Part shown: in pieces, positions 38,397-47,152 of the stretch
Layout: each line of letters begins with the position of its first letter
Position numbering within the stretch: position 1 is the first letter of the stretch
NCBI RefSeq assembly: GCF_010093205.1
Contig: NZ_PDWN01000005.1
Span: 184,997 to 248,996 of the forward strand
Reading direction: 5' to 3'
DNA: 64,000 nt
From: Pseudoxanthomonas daejeonensis
Lineage (GTDB): Bacteria > Pseudomonadota > Gammaproteobacteria > Xanthomonadales > Xanthomonadaceae
Notes under the pieces: model-generated
Told to the model about the DNA's origin: nothing
Databases searched by the model: none
What the model saw: only the letters and a program-made list of their open reading frames with translations
Made by a program: the position numbers and the translations under genes

Positions 38397-39834
38397 GCCA
38401 GCCTTCGGGCGGATCGAAGCCGTAATAACCCTTGCCCTGGCGGAAGCGCTGCAGCCGCTCCAGCTCCTTGGGATCGGACTTGCGGTCCCAGGTGCGCACG
38501 CCGTTGCGCAGGTCGTCCGGGGTCAGCACCAGCGGATCCCAGACCGCCTCGCCCATCACGTCGTGCAGGGCGTAGGTCAGAGTCGGCGTATCGCCGGTCA
38601 TGTCGAAGCGCATCAGGCCAACGTTGACCGAGCGTGTCCATGTGTCGCGAACGCGCACTTCCGGCACCTGGCGGATGTTCTTGTTGGCCGGCATCTGCGC
38701 CAGTGGCGAGGAACACAGATCGTAGATGTCGTAGCCGCCCTGCTCCGAGCGCGGGATGCAGTTGAGCTCGCCCATGTGCGAGTCGCCAGAGATGCACACC
38801 ACCCCGCCGATATTCTCGTCGCGGATGAAGTCGAAGATCTCGTTGCGCTCGGTCAGGTACACGCCCCACGAATCGCCGCCATCCTCGTTCTCCGCCGACG
38901 ACCAGCCGCCGCCGATGGCCAGCACCTTGAACGGCGTGCGCGAGGCCTTGAGCTCGCGCTTGAGCCAGGCCTTCTGGCGGGCGCCGAGCATGGTCTTGTT
39001 GGCGTCGTCGACCTGGTCGGTCGGGTCGCGGTGGTAGCGCCCGTCCAGTACGAAGAAATCCACGCCGCCGTAGTGCTGCTTGAAGTAGACGCCGGGGTTG
39101 TCGGACTCGCCATACGACGGATTGGCCCAGAAGTTGCGGAACACGCGCAGCGATTGCGCCTTGAACGGGCTGCGTCCGTCGGAATCGTTGAAGCCGAAGT
39201 CGTGGTCGTCCCACGTCGCCAGCTGCGGGGTGGAGCGCAGCAGCGGCTCCAGCCGCTCCACCGCGCGGCCACGGCCGTACAGGTCGACCAGGGTCGAAAC
39301 CTGGTCGCTGTCGGCATAGATGTTGTCGCCCAACCAGATGAACATGTCCGGCTCCAGCGCGCGCACCGCGTTCCAGATGCGCTGGTCGGCGTCGTATTGC
39401 AGCCGGCAGCATGAGCCGAACGCAATCCTGAAATCGGCCGCACCGGCCGGCGCAGTGCGGGTTCGGTGCGGCAGCGGCTGGAAGCGATCGAGCTCGCCGT
39501 CGAACCGCAGCCGGTACCAGTACGCGGTATCGGGTTTCAGGCCGGTGGCGCGCAGCACGACGCAGGCTTCGTCGTCGGCGCGGGCGCGTACCGTCGGGCC
39601 GGTGACGAACGTGGCGAAGTCGCGATTGGTTGAGTACTCCAGGCTCACGTCGAACAGGCCGCTGGCGCGTACCCACACGCTGAAATGATCCGGCCCGGGC
39701 GCGCCTATCATCGGCCCCTGCAGCGCGCGCGGATAGCCGATCGCTTCGGCTTGCGCGCGCGCCCATGGGCCCAGCAGCGCAACCAAGCCACCCAGGCCAC
39801 CGAGTTTGGCGAAACCACGTCGGGAAACCTTCAT
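38362..39834 (-). CDS. phoD: PhoD-family alkaline phosphatase, Tat-exported
   Basis: The 490-residue phosphatase/phosphodiesterase starts with a twin-arginine signal (VSRRGFAKLGGLGGLVALLG). An N-terminal PhoD_N domain follows (FSVWVRASGLFDVSLEYSTN...), then the metallophosphatase core with FGSCCRLQYDADQRIW, WLGDNIYAD, TWDDHDFGFNDSDG, FVLDGRYHRD and CISGDSHMGELN, which supply the Fe/Ca ligands. It is the last gene of the iol operon and overlaps the inositol monophosphatase gene as ATGA. A role in releasing phosphate from inositol phosphates or phosphodiesters in the periplasm is inference. Confidence 0.9.
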   Translation of the reverse strand: MKVSRRGFAKLGGLGGLVALLGPWARAQAEAIGYPRALQGPMIGAPGPDHFSVWVRASGLFDVSLEYSTNRDFATFVTGPTVRARADDEACVVLRATGLKPDTAYWYRLRFDGELDRFQPLPHRTRTAPAGAADFRIAFGSCCRLQYDADQRIWNAVRALEPDMFIWLGDNIYADSDQVSTLVDLYGRGRAVERLEPLLRSTPQLATWDDHDFGFNDSDGRSPFKAQSLRVFRNFWANPSYGESDNPGVYFKQHYGGVDFFVLDGRYHRDPTDQVDDANKTMLGARQKAWLKRELKASRTPFKVLAIGGGWSSAENEDGGDSWGVYLTERNEIFDFIRDENIGGVVCISGDSHMGELNCIPRSEQGGYDIYDLCSSPLAQMPANKNIRQVPEVRVRDTWTRSVNVGLMRFDMTGDTPTLTYALHDVMGEAVWDPLVLTPDDLRNGVRTWDRKSDPKELERLQRFRQGKGYYGFDPPEGWPNRPHYGGSSD

Positions 39835-40652
39835 GCGTGCCCGTCCCGTGCCTGGTTGAGCGCGTCGATCAGCACGCCATGCACGGCGCCGTTTGAAACG
39901 CACACGTTCTGTCCGTGCAGGTCCAGCGGCGATCCATCCACCGCGGTGGCCACACCGCCCGCCTCCTGCACCAGGATCACGCCTGGTGCCATGTCCCAGG
40001 CGTTGAGCGCCCGTTCCCAATAGGCATCCCAGCGCCCGGCCGCGACCCAGGCCATGTCCACCGCGCAGGCACCGGTGCGGCGGATGCCGGCGACATTGGC
40101 GCTGAGCAGGGCCATCTCGCGCGCGAACACCGGATGGTCGGGCTTGCCGGCGAACGGAATGCCGCAGGCGAGCACCGACTCGATCAGCGTGCCCCGCCCG
40201 GACACATGGATCCGCTGCCCATTGAGCCAGCAGCCCTTGCCCTGCTCGGCCACGTACAGCTCATTGATCATCGGCAGCCAGGTCACCCCGGCGATCACCT
40301 GGCCGTCGCGGGCCAGCGCGACGTTGACGCCCCATAGCGGATTGCCGAACAGGAAGTTGGTGGTGCCGTCGAGTGGATCGACGATCCACAGATGGCGTGT
40401 ATCGCCACCACCGAAGGTGCCGCCTTCCTCGCCAAGAAAGCCGTAATCCGGGCGCGCCTGGGCCAGGATCGCGCGCGTGGTGCGCTCGGCCTCCTCATCG
40501 GCGATCGACACCAGGTCGGCCGGGCCGCTCTTGGCGCGCACGCCCAGCTCGGACAGGCGCGCGAAATGCGCCTGCAGCCCGGCACCGGCCGCCTGCGCGG
40601 CCTGGATCATCGCCTTCAGTTCGTCGGAAGCCTGCAGCACGTCGCTCATCAC
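39831..40652 (-). CDS. Inositol monophosphatase family protein (SuhB/IMPase-like)
   Basis: The 273-residue magnesium-dependent phosphatase carries GEEGG (residues 74-78), the metal-binding IVDPLDGTTNFLFG (90-103) and the C-terminal WDMAPGVILVQEAGG. It is cytoplasmic, since no signal peptide is present. Its place in the iol operon, between an OPA-type transporter and phoD, suggests hydrolysis of inositol monophosphate to inositol for the IolG enzymes. Housekeeping SuhB has similar motifs, so context carries the assignment. Two adjacent ATGs (40652, 40649) are possible starts. Confidence 0.9.
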   Translation of the reverse strand: MMSDVLQASDELKAMIQAAQAAGAGLQAHFARLSELGVRAKSGPADLVSIADEEAERTTRAILAQARPDYGFLGEEGGTFGGGDTRHLWIVDPLDGTTNFLFGNPLWGVNVALARDGQVIAGVTWLPMINELYVAEQGKGCWLNGQRIHVSGRGTLIESVLACGIPFAGKPDHPVFAREMALLSANVAGIRRTGACAVDMAWVAAGRWDAYWERALNAWDMAPGVILVQEAGGVATAVDGSPLDLHGQNVCVSNGAVHGVLIDALNQARDGHA

Positions 40653-40688
40653 TTCACCGCCTCGATCGCTGTTCAGCCGCGCTACGGA

Positions 40689-42032
40689 TCAGTCGCGCAA
40701 GCGGGTACGCCACAGGCTGGCCGCCAGCAGCATGGAAACCACCGAGGATCCGATCCAGAACCAGATCACCGGGCCGAAATCATAGGTGCGCACACCGTCG
40801 ACCACTTGCATGCCGCGCTCGATCAGGCTGCCCGATACCTGTTCCTGCACCGCTGCACCGATGTAGCTGAAGATGCCGATCACGCCCATCGCCGCGCCGG
40901 CCACGCGCTTGGGCGCGATGTCCACCGCGAACAAACCGCCCAGCGAGGTCACCAGGCCGGTCAGGCCCATGCCGAACAGCAGCATCGACAAGATCAGCAT
41001 CGGCATGGTGTTGGGGCCGAAGAAGAACAGGCACAGCCCGGCCAGCTCGAGCACGCCGAACAGCAGGTTGGCCGGCGGACGACGCGCCCCGAACCACTTG
41101 TCGGAGATGAAGCCGAACGCGAGCGCACCGGCGATGCCGGCCAGGGTGCTGGTCATCAGCAGCGTGCCGGCCGCCGGCAGCGAGAAGCCGCGCGCTTCCT
41201 GCAGGTACAGGATTCCCCACGAGTTGATCGCGTAGCGGGTCACGTAGGTGGTGGCGCTGGCCAGGCACAGCACCCAGATCGCCGGGATTTTCAGGATCGA
41301 CAGCTGCAGCGCGAGTACCGACTTCATGCCCGGCTTGTTGCCCTGGTCGTAGCGGTCCTGCTTCCAGTCGTTGACGTTGGGCAGGCCCAGCGTGCCGGGA
41401 CGGTCCTGGATCAGCAGGTAGCAACCCAGCGCGGTGAACAGGCCGATCAGGCCCGGGCCCCAGAAGCCCCAGCGCCAGCCCAGCATGCTCACCGCCAGGC
41501 CCACCACCAGGAAGGTCAGGCCCTCGCCGATCGAATGCGCTGTGCTCCAGACACCATAGGCGCGGCCGCGCTCGCGATTGGAGAACCAGTGGGTCATCGC
41601 CACCACCCCGCCCGGCGCGCCGAAGCTCTGGAACCAGCCGTTGAGCCCCCACAGCACCACCGCCAGCCACAGCGTGGTCGCAAACCCCATCGCCAGGTTG
41701 CACAACGCCGTCATCAGGAAGGCGAAGGCCAGGAAGCGCTTCATGTTGGCGTGGTCGGCCAAAAAGCCGTTGGTCAGCTTGCCGATCGCGTAGGTGTAGA
41801 ACAGCGCCGAACCGATCAGCCCCAGGTCGGCCGGCGAGAACACGCCGGCATCGATCAGCGGCTTCTTGACCACGCCCAGCGCCAGACGGCAGGTGTAGAT
41901 CAGGCCGTAACCCAGGGTGATGGCGAGCATCACCCGGAACCGGTGCTTTCGGAACAGCTCGCCGATCCGGCCGCTGTCGTCGATCGGCGCACGATCGGCG
42001 CCGGTGGCGAAGAATCTCAGGAATCCCGTCAC
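40689..42032 (-). CDS. OPA-family organophosphate:phosphate antiporter (GlpT/UhpT-like)
   Basis: The 447-residue major-facilitator protein has twelve predicted helices. GYGLIYTCRLALGVVKKPL (Arg49) matches the first helix of GlpT, and YVTRYAINSWGILYL (Arg266) matches its seventh. In GlpT these two arginines bind the phosphate group, so a phosphorylated substrate is likely. The gene follows iolA (62 bases) and precedes the inositol monophosphatase (36 bases). It is the only transporter in the operon, so the most economical substrate is an inositol monophosphate. The GTG at 42032 has GGGAGGGG just upstream and is preferred to the ATG at 42053. Confidence 0.87.
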   Translation of the reverse strand: MTGFLRFFATGADRAPIDDSGRIGELFRKHRFRVMLAITLGYGLIYTCRLALGVVKKPLIDAGVFSPADLGLIGSALFYTYAIGKLTNGFLADHANMKRFLAFAFLMTALCNLAMGFATTLWLAVVLWGLNGWFQSFGAPGGVVAMTHWFSNRERGRAYGVWSTAHSIGEGLTFLVVGLAVSMLGWRWGFWGPGLIGLFTALGCYLLIQDRPGTLGLPNVNDWKQDRYDQGNKPGMKSVLALQLSILKIPAIWVLCLASATTYVTRYAINSWGILYLQEARGFSLPAAGTLLMTSTLAGIAGALAFGFISDKWFGARRPPANLLFGVLELAGLCLFFFGPNTMPMLILSMLLFGMGLTGLVTSLGGLFAVDIAPKRVAGAAMGVIGIFSYIGAAVQEQVSGSLIERGMQVVDGVRTYDFGPVIWFWIGSSVVSMLLAASLWRTRLRD

Positions 42033-42094
42033 GCTCCCCTCCCAGGAATGCATGGCGACGTGCGCGGCCCGCGCACAGGGCCAAGCCGGGTCAG

Positions 42095-43594
42095 TCAGCG
42101 CATGGTCGGTATCACGAAACTCTGGTCGGCCACCGCGCCGCCGCGCGGCCAGCGCTGGGTCACGGTCTTGGTGCGGGTGAAGAAACGCACGCCGTCCTGG
42201 CCGTACTGGTTCAGGTCGCCAAAGCCCGAGCGCTTCCAGCCGCCGAAGCTGTGGTACGCCACCGGCACCGGGATCGGCACGTTGATGCCGACCATGCCGA
42301 CCTCGACCTGCTCGGCGAACTCGCGCGCCGCGTCACCATTGCGGGTGAAGATCGCCACGCCGTTGCCGTACTGGTGCTGGCTGGGCAGCGCCAACGCCTG
42401 CTCGAAGCTGTCGGCACGCACGATCTGCAACACCGGGCCGAAGATCTCCTCGCGCCAGGTGGCCATCGAGTCGGTCACCCGGTCGAACAGGCTGGGCCCG
42501 AGGAAGAAGCCATCCTCGTGGCCGGGCAGGCTGAAGCCGCGCCCGTCGATAACGAGTTCCGCGCCTTCGTCCACGCCCATCTGGATGTACTGCTTGATGC
42601 GCGCGCGATGCGCGGCGGTCACCACCGGCCCGAACTGCGCCTGCGGATCGCTGGACACGCCCACGCGCAGTCCCGGGATCTGCGCGACCAGCTTCTCACG
42701 CAGCGCCTGCGCGGTCGCCTCGCCCACCGGCACCACCACCGGCAGCGCCATGCAGCGCTCGCCCGCCGAACCGTAGGCAGCGCCGAGGATGTCGGCCACG
42801 GCCTGGTCCAGGTCGGCATCGGGCAGAACGATGCCGTGGTTCTTCGCGCCGCCCATGCACTGCACGCGCTTGCCGTGCTGCGCGCCCAGCGCATACACCG
42901 ACTGGGCGATGTCGGAAGACCCGACAAAACTCACCGCGCGGATCTGCGGATGCTTGAGGATCGCCTCGACCACGTCCTTGTCGCCGTGCACGACATTGAG
43001 CACGCCCTCGGGCAGGCCGGCCTCGATCATCAACTCGGCCAGCCGCACCGGCACCGACGGATCGCGTTCGGACGGCTTGAGGATGAAGGCGTTGCCGCAG
43101 GCGATGGCCGGCCCGAACATCCACATCGGGATCATCGCCGGGAAGTTGAACGGGGTGATGCCGGCGACCACGCCCAGCGGCTGCCGCATCGAATACACGT
43201 CGATACCCGGACCGGCGCCCTGGGTGTACTCGCCCTTGAGCAGGTGCGGGATGCCGCAGGCGAATTCGATCACCTCCAGCCCGCGCTGGATGTCTCCACG
43301 CGAATCACTGTGGACCTTGCCGTGCTCGCTGGACAGCAGCGCCGCCAGCTCGTCCATGTGCACCTCGAGCAGGCGCTTGAACTCGAACATCACCCGCGCG
43401 CGGCGCTGCGGATTGACCTTGGCCCAGTCGCGCTGGGCGATCACCGCGCTCTGCACGGCGCGATCCAGTTCGGCCGCGCTGGCCAAGGCCACGTGCGCCT
43501 GCACCTGGCCGCTGTTGGGGTCGAACACATCGCTGTGCCGGCCGGAGGTGCCGGGGACGCGGCGTCCGTCGATGAAATGGTCGATGCTGCGCAT
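42095..43594 (-). CDS. iolA: Methylmalonate-/malonate-semialdehyde dehydrogenase (CoA-acylating)
   Basis: IolA/MmsA converts malonate semialdehyde to acetyl-CoA and CO2, the last step of inositol breakdown. The 499-residue aldehyde dehydrogenase shows DHFIDGRRVPGTSGR at the start, NFPAMIPMWMFGPAIACGNAFILKPSERDPS near 150-180, SFVGSSDIAQSVYA, and the catalytic cysteine in GSAGERCMALPVV. The ATG at 43594 lies 20 bases after iolB. It belongs to the minus-strand iol operon. Confidence 0.95.
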   Translation of the reverse strand: MRSIDHFIDGRRVPGTSGRHSDVFDPNSGQVQAHVALASAAELDRAVQSAVIAQRDWAKVNPQRRARVMFEFKRLLEVHMDELAALLSSEHGKVHSDSRGDIQRGLEVIEFACGIPHLLKGEYTQGAGPGIDVYSMRQPLGVVAGITPFNFPAMIPMWMFGPAIACGNAFILKPSERDPSVPVRLAELMIEAGLPEGVLNVVHGDKDVVEAILKHPQIRAVSFVGSSDIAQSVYALGAQHGKRVQCMGGAKNHGIVLPDADLDQAVADILGAAYGSAGERCMALPVVVPVGEATAQALREKLVAQIPGLRVGVSSDPQAQFGPVVTAAHRARIKQYIQMGVDEGAELVIDGRGFSLPGHEDGFFLGPSLFDRVTDSMATWREEIFGPVLQIVRADSFEQALALPSQHQYGNGVAIFTRNGDAAREFAEQVEVGMVGINVPIPVPVAYHSFGGWKRSGFGDLNQYGQDGVRFFTRTKTVTQRWPRGGAVADQSFVIPTMR

Positions 43595-43614
43595 ATCGTG
43601 CCTGCCTTGCGGGT

Positions 43615-44424
43615 TCAGCCCTTGCGCACGATCCACTCGTGCGACGGGTCGTTGCGGAAGATCCAGCGGCGCTCGGGCCCCGCCATCACGTTGAGGTAGT
43701 ACAGGTCGTAGCCGTGCGGGGCGCCGACCGGATGGTAGCCGCGCGGCACCATCACCACATCGCCGTCCTCGACCGCCACGGCCTGGTCGATCGAGCGGTC
43801 GTCGGTATACACGCGCTGGAACGCGAAGCCCTGCGGCGGCTGCAGCCGGTGGTAGTAGGTTTCCTCCAGCAGCGTTTCCTCGCCGGCGGTGGCGGTGTCG
43901 TGCTTGTGCGGCGGATAGCTGGACCAGTGGCCGCCGGGCGTGATCACCTCCACCACCAGCAGGCTCTGCGCCGGCTCGCCCTCGGGCAGGATGTTGCGCA
44001 CGTAGCGGGTGTTGGTGCCGCCGCCGCGCGTTTCACGCGACATGCGCGCCGCGTCGATCACGCGGACTTCGCCATCACCCGTTCCGGGCGCGGTGCATAC
44101 CGCCAATTCGACGGGTCCGCGCGCGGTGACCGTGTAGGCGACACCGGCGGGCACGTAGACCGCGCCCGGTGCGCGATCCTCGAACGGCGAGGCGCGCCCA
44201 CCCAGTCCGTCGAAGCGACTGTCGCCGGCGATGATGTCGGCGCTACCGGCTACCAGCACCAGGCAGGCTTCCCTGCCCGGCTCGCCGCCGGAATACGACT
44301 GCCCATCGTCCAGCTTCACCACGCGGAAGCCGACATGGTCCCACCCTGCGCTGGCGGGCGTGACCGCCAGCACCGTGCCGTCGGCATCCGGCGCATGCGG
44401 GCGCACGCGCAGCGAGGCGTTCAT
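43615..44424 (-). CDS. iolB: 5-deoxy-glucuronate isomerase
   Basis: IolB isomerises 5-deoxy-glucuronate to 2-deoxy-5-keto-gluconate. The 269-residue bicupin shows the family stretches CLVLVAGSAD, HWSSYPPHKHD (metal-binding histidines), EETYYHRLQPPQGFAFQRVYTDDRSID and VMVPRGYHPVGAPHGYDLYYLNVMAGPERRW. Its ATG overlaps the iolE stop as ATGA. Confidence 0.95.
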   Translation of the reverse strand: MNASLRVRPHAPDADGTVLAVTPASAGWDHVGFRVVKLDDGQSYSGGEPGREACLVLVAGSADIIAGDSRFDGLGGRASPFEDRAPGAVYVPAGVAYTVTARGPVELAVCTAPGTGDGEVRVIDAARMSRETRGGGTNTRYVRNILPEGEPAQSLLVVEVITPGGHWSSYPPHKHDTATAGEETLLEETYYHRLQPPQGFAFQRVYTDDRSIDQAVAVEDGDVVMVPRGYHPVGAPHGYDLYYLNVMAGPERRWIFRNDPSHEWIVRKG

Positions 44425-45311
44425 TGCAGGCCCGCCTTCGACGCCTCATCGCGCAGCGTGCGCAGGCCGAGCTCGGCAAAGGTCCGCGGATCGGCCAGCG
44501 CCGGATCCTGCTCGGCCTCGATCACGATCCAGCCCGAATAATTGATGCGCTTGAGCTCGGCCATCACCTGCGCGTAATCCAGCCCGCCATCGCCGGGCAC
44601 GGTGAACATGCCGGCCAGCACGCCATCCAGGAAGCTGGCGCGGTCCTGCACGACCTTGTCGAAGGTCGCGCCGCGCACGTCCTTGCAATGCACATGCGCC
44701 ACGCGGCCAGGATGCTCGCGGATGACCTTCAGCGCGTCGATGCCGCCGAGCGCGGCATGGCCGGTATCCACGGTCAGGCCGACCGACGGACCGGTGTGGG
44801 CGATGAAGGCATCCAGGTCTTCGCCACGCTCGACCACCGTGCCCAGGTGGTGGTGGTAGGCGAACTTGATTCCGTGGGATTGCACGTAGTCGGCGACCTG
44901 GGTCAGGCGCCGGCCGAATTCCGCCCACGCCGCGGCCGGCAGCCGCGGCGTGTCGGACAGCGCGACGCCGCGATTGCCATGCACCGCGTTGCTGGTCTCG
45001 GCGAACACGAACACGGTGCTGCCCAGCGCCTTGAGCAGGGCCAGGTGGTCCTGCATCGCGGCGATCTCGGCCTGCGCGTCCTGCACCAGCAGCGAACCGC
45101 TGTACCAGCCGCCGATCAGGTCCAGCTTGTAGCGGGCGAGCAGCGCATTGAGGGTGGCCGGATCGCGCGGAAACTTCCCGCCCAGTTCCACGCCCTCGAA
45201 GCCCACCTCCTGGATGTCGCGCAAGATGTCTTCCAGCGGTGTGTCGCCGCCCAGCTCGGGCATGTCATCGTTGGCCCATGCAATGGGGCTGACACCAAAA
45301 CGTATGCTCAT
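44421..45311 (-). CDS. iolE: Myo-inosose-2 dehydratase
   Basis: IolE removes water from 2-keto-myo-inositol (scyllo-inosose). The 296-residue TIM-barrel protein begins MSIRFGVSPIAWANDDMPELGGDTPLEDILRDI. Metal-ligand stretches include GFEGVELGGKFPRD, KFAYHHHLGTVVERGEDLDAF, LTVDTGHAALGG, HVHCKDVRG and WIVIEAEQDPA. The start overlaps the iolD stop by four bases, and the end overlaps iolB. Confidence 0.96.
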   Translation of the reverse strand: MSIRFGVSPIAWANDDMPELGGDTPLEDILRDIQEVGFEGVELGGKFPRDPATLNALLARYKLDLIGGWYSGSLLVQDAQAEIAAMQDHLALLKALGSTVFVFAETSNAVHGNRGVALSDTPRLPAAAWAEFGRRLTQVADYVQSHGIKFAYHHHLGTVVERGEDLDAFIAHTGPSVGLTVDTGHAALGGIDALKVIREHPGRVAHVHCKDVRGATFDKVVQDRASFLDGVLAGMFTVPGDGGLDYAQVMAELKRINYSGWIVIEAEQDPALADPRTFAELGLRTLRDEASKAGLQ

Positions 45312-47152
45312 GACAGGTCCCGTTTCATGCGCGCACCGGCCTCGTAGGCACGGCGCGCATCGTTGACTTCCGGCCGTGCGGAGACTTCCGGCACGGCCAC
45401 ATCCCACCACCAGCCGCCGGCTTCGGTGGTCTTGCGCGGGTCGGTATCGATGACCACCACGGAGGTGCGGTCCGCCGCGCACGCACGCGCCAGTGCCGCG
45501 CGCAGTTCACCGAGGGTCGCCACGTGCTCGGCATCCGCTCCCAGGCTGCGCGCGTGCGCGGCGAAGTCGATCTGCGGCAGCGTCTCGTGCGCGCTGTCGG
45601 CCAGCAGGTTGTTGAAGCCCGCCCCGCCCGTGGCGTGCTGCAGGCGGTTGATGCAGCCGAAGCCACGGTTGTCCAGCACCACCACGACCAGGTTGAGGCC
45701 GAGCATCACCGAGGTGCTCAGCTCCGAATTCATCATCAGGTAGCTGCCGTCGCCGACCATGACCACGACCTGGCGGTCGGGCTGGGCCAGCTTCACGCCC
45801 AGCGCGCCGGCGATCTCGTAACCCATGCACGAATAGCCGTATTCCAGGTGGTAGCCGCCGGGGCGATTGCAGCGCCACAGCTTGTGCAGTTCGCCCGGCA
45901 GGCCGCCGGCGGCGCACACCACTACCGCGTCATCATCCACGCTCGCCTGCACCGCGCCGATCACCTGCGCGTCGCTGGGCAGGCGCATGTCGGTCGCGCC
46001 GGCGGTGGCCGCCTGCACGTCGGTGTTCCAGCGCGACAGCGCGCCGGTATCGGCATCCTGCACGTCCTGCGCCACGCGCCAGCCGGTCAGCCGTGCGCGC
46101 AGCGCGGCGATCACGACGCGCGCATCGCCCACCACCGGCATGGCGCCGTGCTTGTGCGCATCGAAGGGTTGCAGGTTGACCTGGAACAGGCGCGCGTCCG
46201 GGAACAGGCTGCGCGAGCCGGTGGTGAAATCCTGCAGGCGGGTGCCCAGGCCGACCACCAGATCGGCCGCCTGCGCGGCGTTGTTGGCGGCGCTGGAACC
46301 GGTGACGCCGATCGAACCCAGGTTGCGCGGATTATCCCAGGGCAGGCCGCCCTTGCCGGCCTGGGTCTCTGCAACCGGCAGGCCGGTGGCATCGGCCAGC
46401 GCGGCCAACTCGCCCTCGGCCAGGCTGTAGAGCACGCCGCCGCCAGCGACCAGCAGCGGCCGCTTCGCGGCGCGGATGGCAGCGGCCAGCGCGTCGAGTT
46501 CGTCCGCATCCGGCGGCGGGCGCCGCGTAGGCCAGAAGCGCGGCTCGAAGAACTCCACCGGATAGTCGAACGCTTCGGCCTGCACGTCCTGGCAGAACGC
46601 CAGGGTGGCCGGACCGCACGCCGCCGGATCGCGCAGCACCGCCATCGCCTTGGGCAACGCATCCAGGATCTGTTCGGGCCGCATGATGCGGTCGAAGTAG
46701 CGCGATACCGGGCGAAAGCAATCGTTGGTCGTAACGGTACCGTCGACGAAGCTTTCCACCTGCTGCAGCACCGGGTCCGGGCGCCGGCTGGCGTAGACGT
46801 CGCCCGGCAGGAACAGCACCGGCAAACGGTTGACGTGTGCCACTGCCGCGGCGGTCACCATGTTGGTGGCGCCCGGCCCGATCGAGCTGGTGCACACCAT
46901 CGCCCGTTGCCGGCGCATCTGCTTGGCATAGGCCACCGCCGCATGCGCCATGCCCTGCTCGTTGTGCGCGCGCAGGGTGGGCAGCACATCGCGGTGCGCG
47001 TAAAGCGCCTCGCCGAGGCCTGCGACATTGCCGTGGCCGAATATCGCCCAGGCGCCGGCGAAGTACGGCACGCGCACGCCGTCCACCTCCACCTGCTGGA
47101 CGGCCAGCCAGCGCACGGTCGCCTGCGCGGCGGTGAGTCGGATCATGTTCAT
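45308..47152 (-). CDS. iolD: 3D-(3,5/4)-trihydroxycyclohexane-1,2-dione hydrolase
   Basis: IolD opens the inositol ring using thiamine diphosphate. The 614-residue protein has the three-part layout of TPP enzymes: MIRLTAAQATVRWLAVQQVEVDGVRVPYFAGAWAIFGHGNVAGLGEAL, a central domain, and the TPP/Mg motif VVVMVGDGSYLMMNSELSTSVMLGLNLVVVVLDNRGFGCINRLQ. The catalytic glutamate context lies in the first domain. Its ATG overlaps the iolC stop as ATGA. Confidence 0.96.
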   Translation of the reverse strand: MNMIRLTAAQATVRWLAVQQVEVDGVRVPYFAGAWAIFGHGNVAGLGEALYAHRDVLPTLRAHNEQGMAHAAVAYAKQMRRQRAMVCTSSIGPGATNMVTAAAVAHVNRLPVLFLPGDVYASRRPDPVLQQVESFVDGTVTTNDCFRPVSRYFDRIMRPEQILDALPKAMAVLRDPAACGPATLAFCQDVQAEAFDYPVEFFEPRFWPTRRPPPDADELDALAAAIRAAKRPLLVAGGGVLYSLAEGELAALADATGLPVAETQAGKGGLPWDNPRNLGSIGVTGSSAANNAAQAADLVVGLGTRLQDFTTGSRSLFPDARLFQVNLQPFDAHKHGAMPVVGDARVVIAALRARLTGWRVAQDVQDADTGALSRWNTDVQAATAGATDMRLPSDAQVIGAVQASVDDDAVVVCAAGGLPGELHKLWRCNRPGGYHLEYGYSCMGYEIAGALGVKLAQPDRQVVVMVGDGSYLMMNSELSTSVMLGLNLVVVVLDNRGFGCINRLQHATGGAGFNNLLADSAHETLPQIDFAAHARSLGADAEHVATLGELRAALARACAADRTSVVVIDTDPRKTTEAGGWWWDVAVPEVSARPEVNDARRAYEAGARMKRDLS

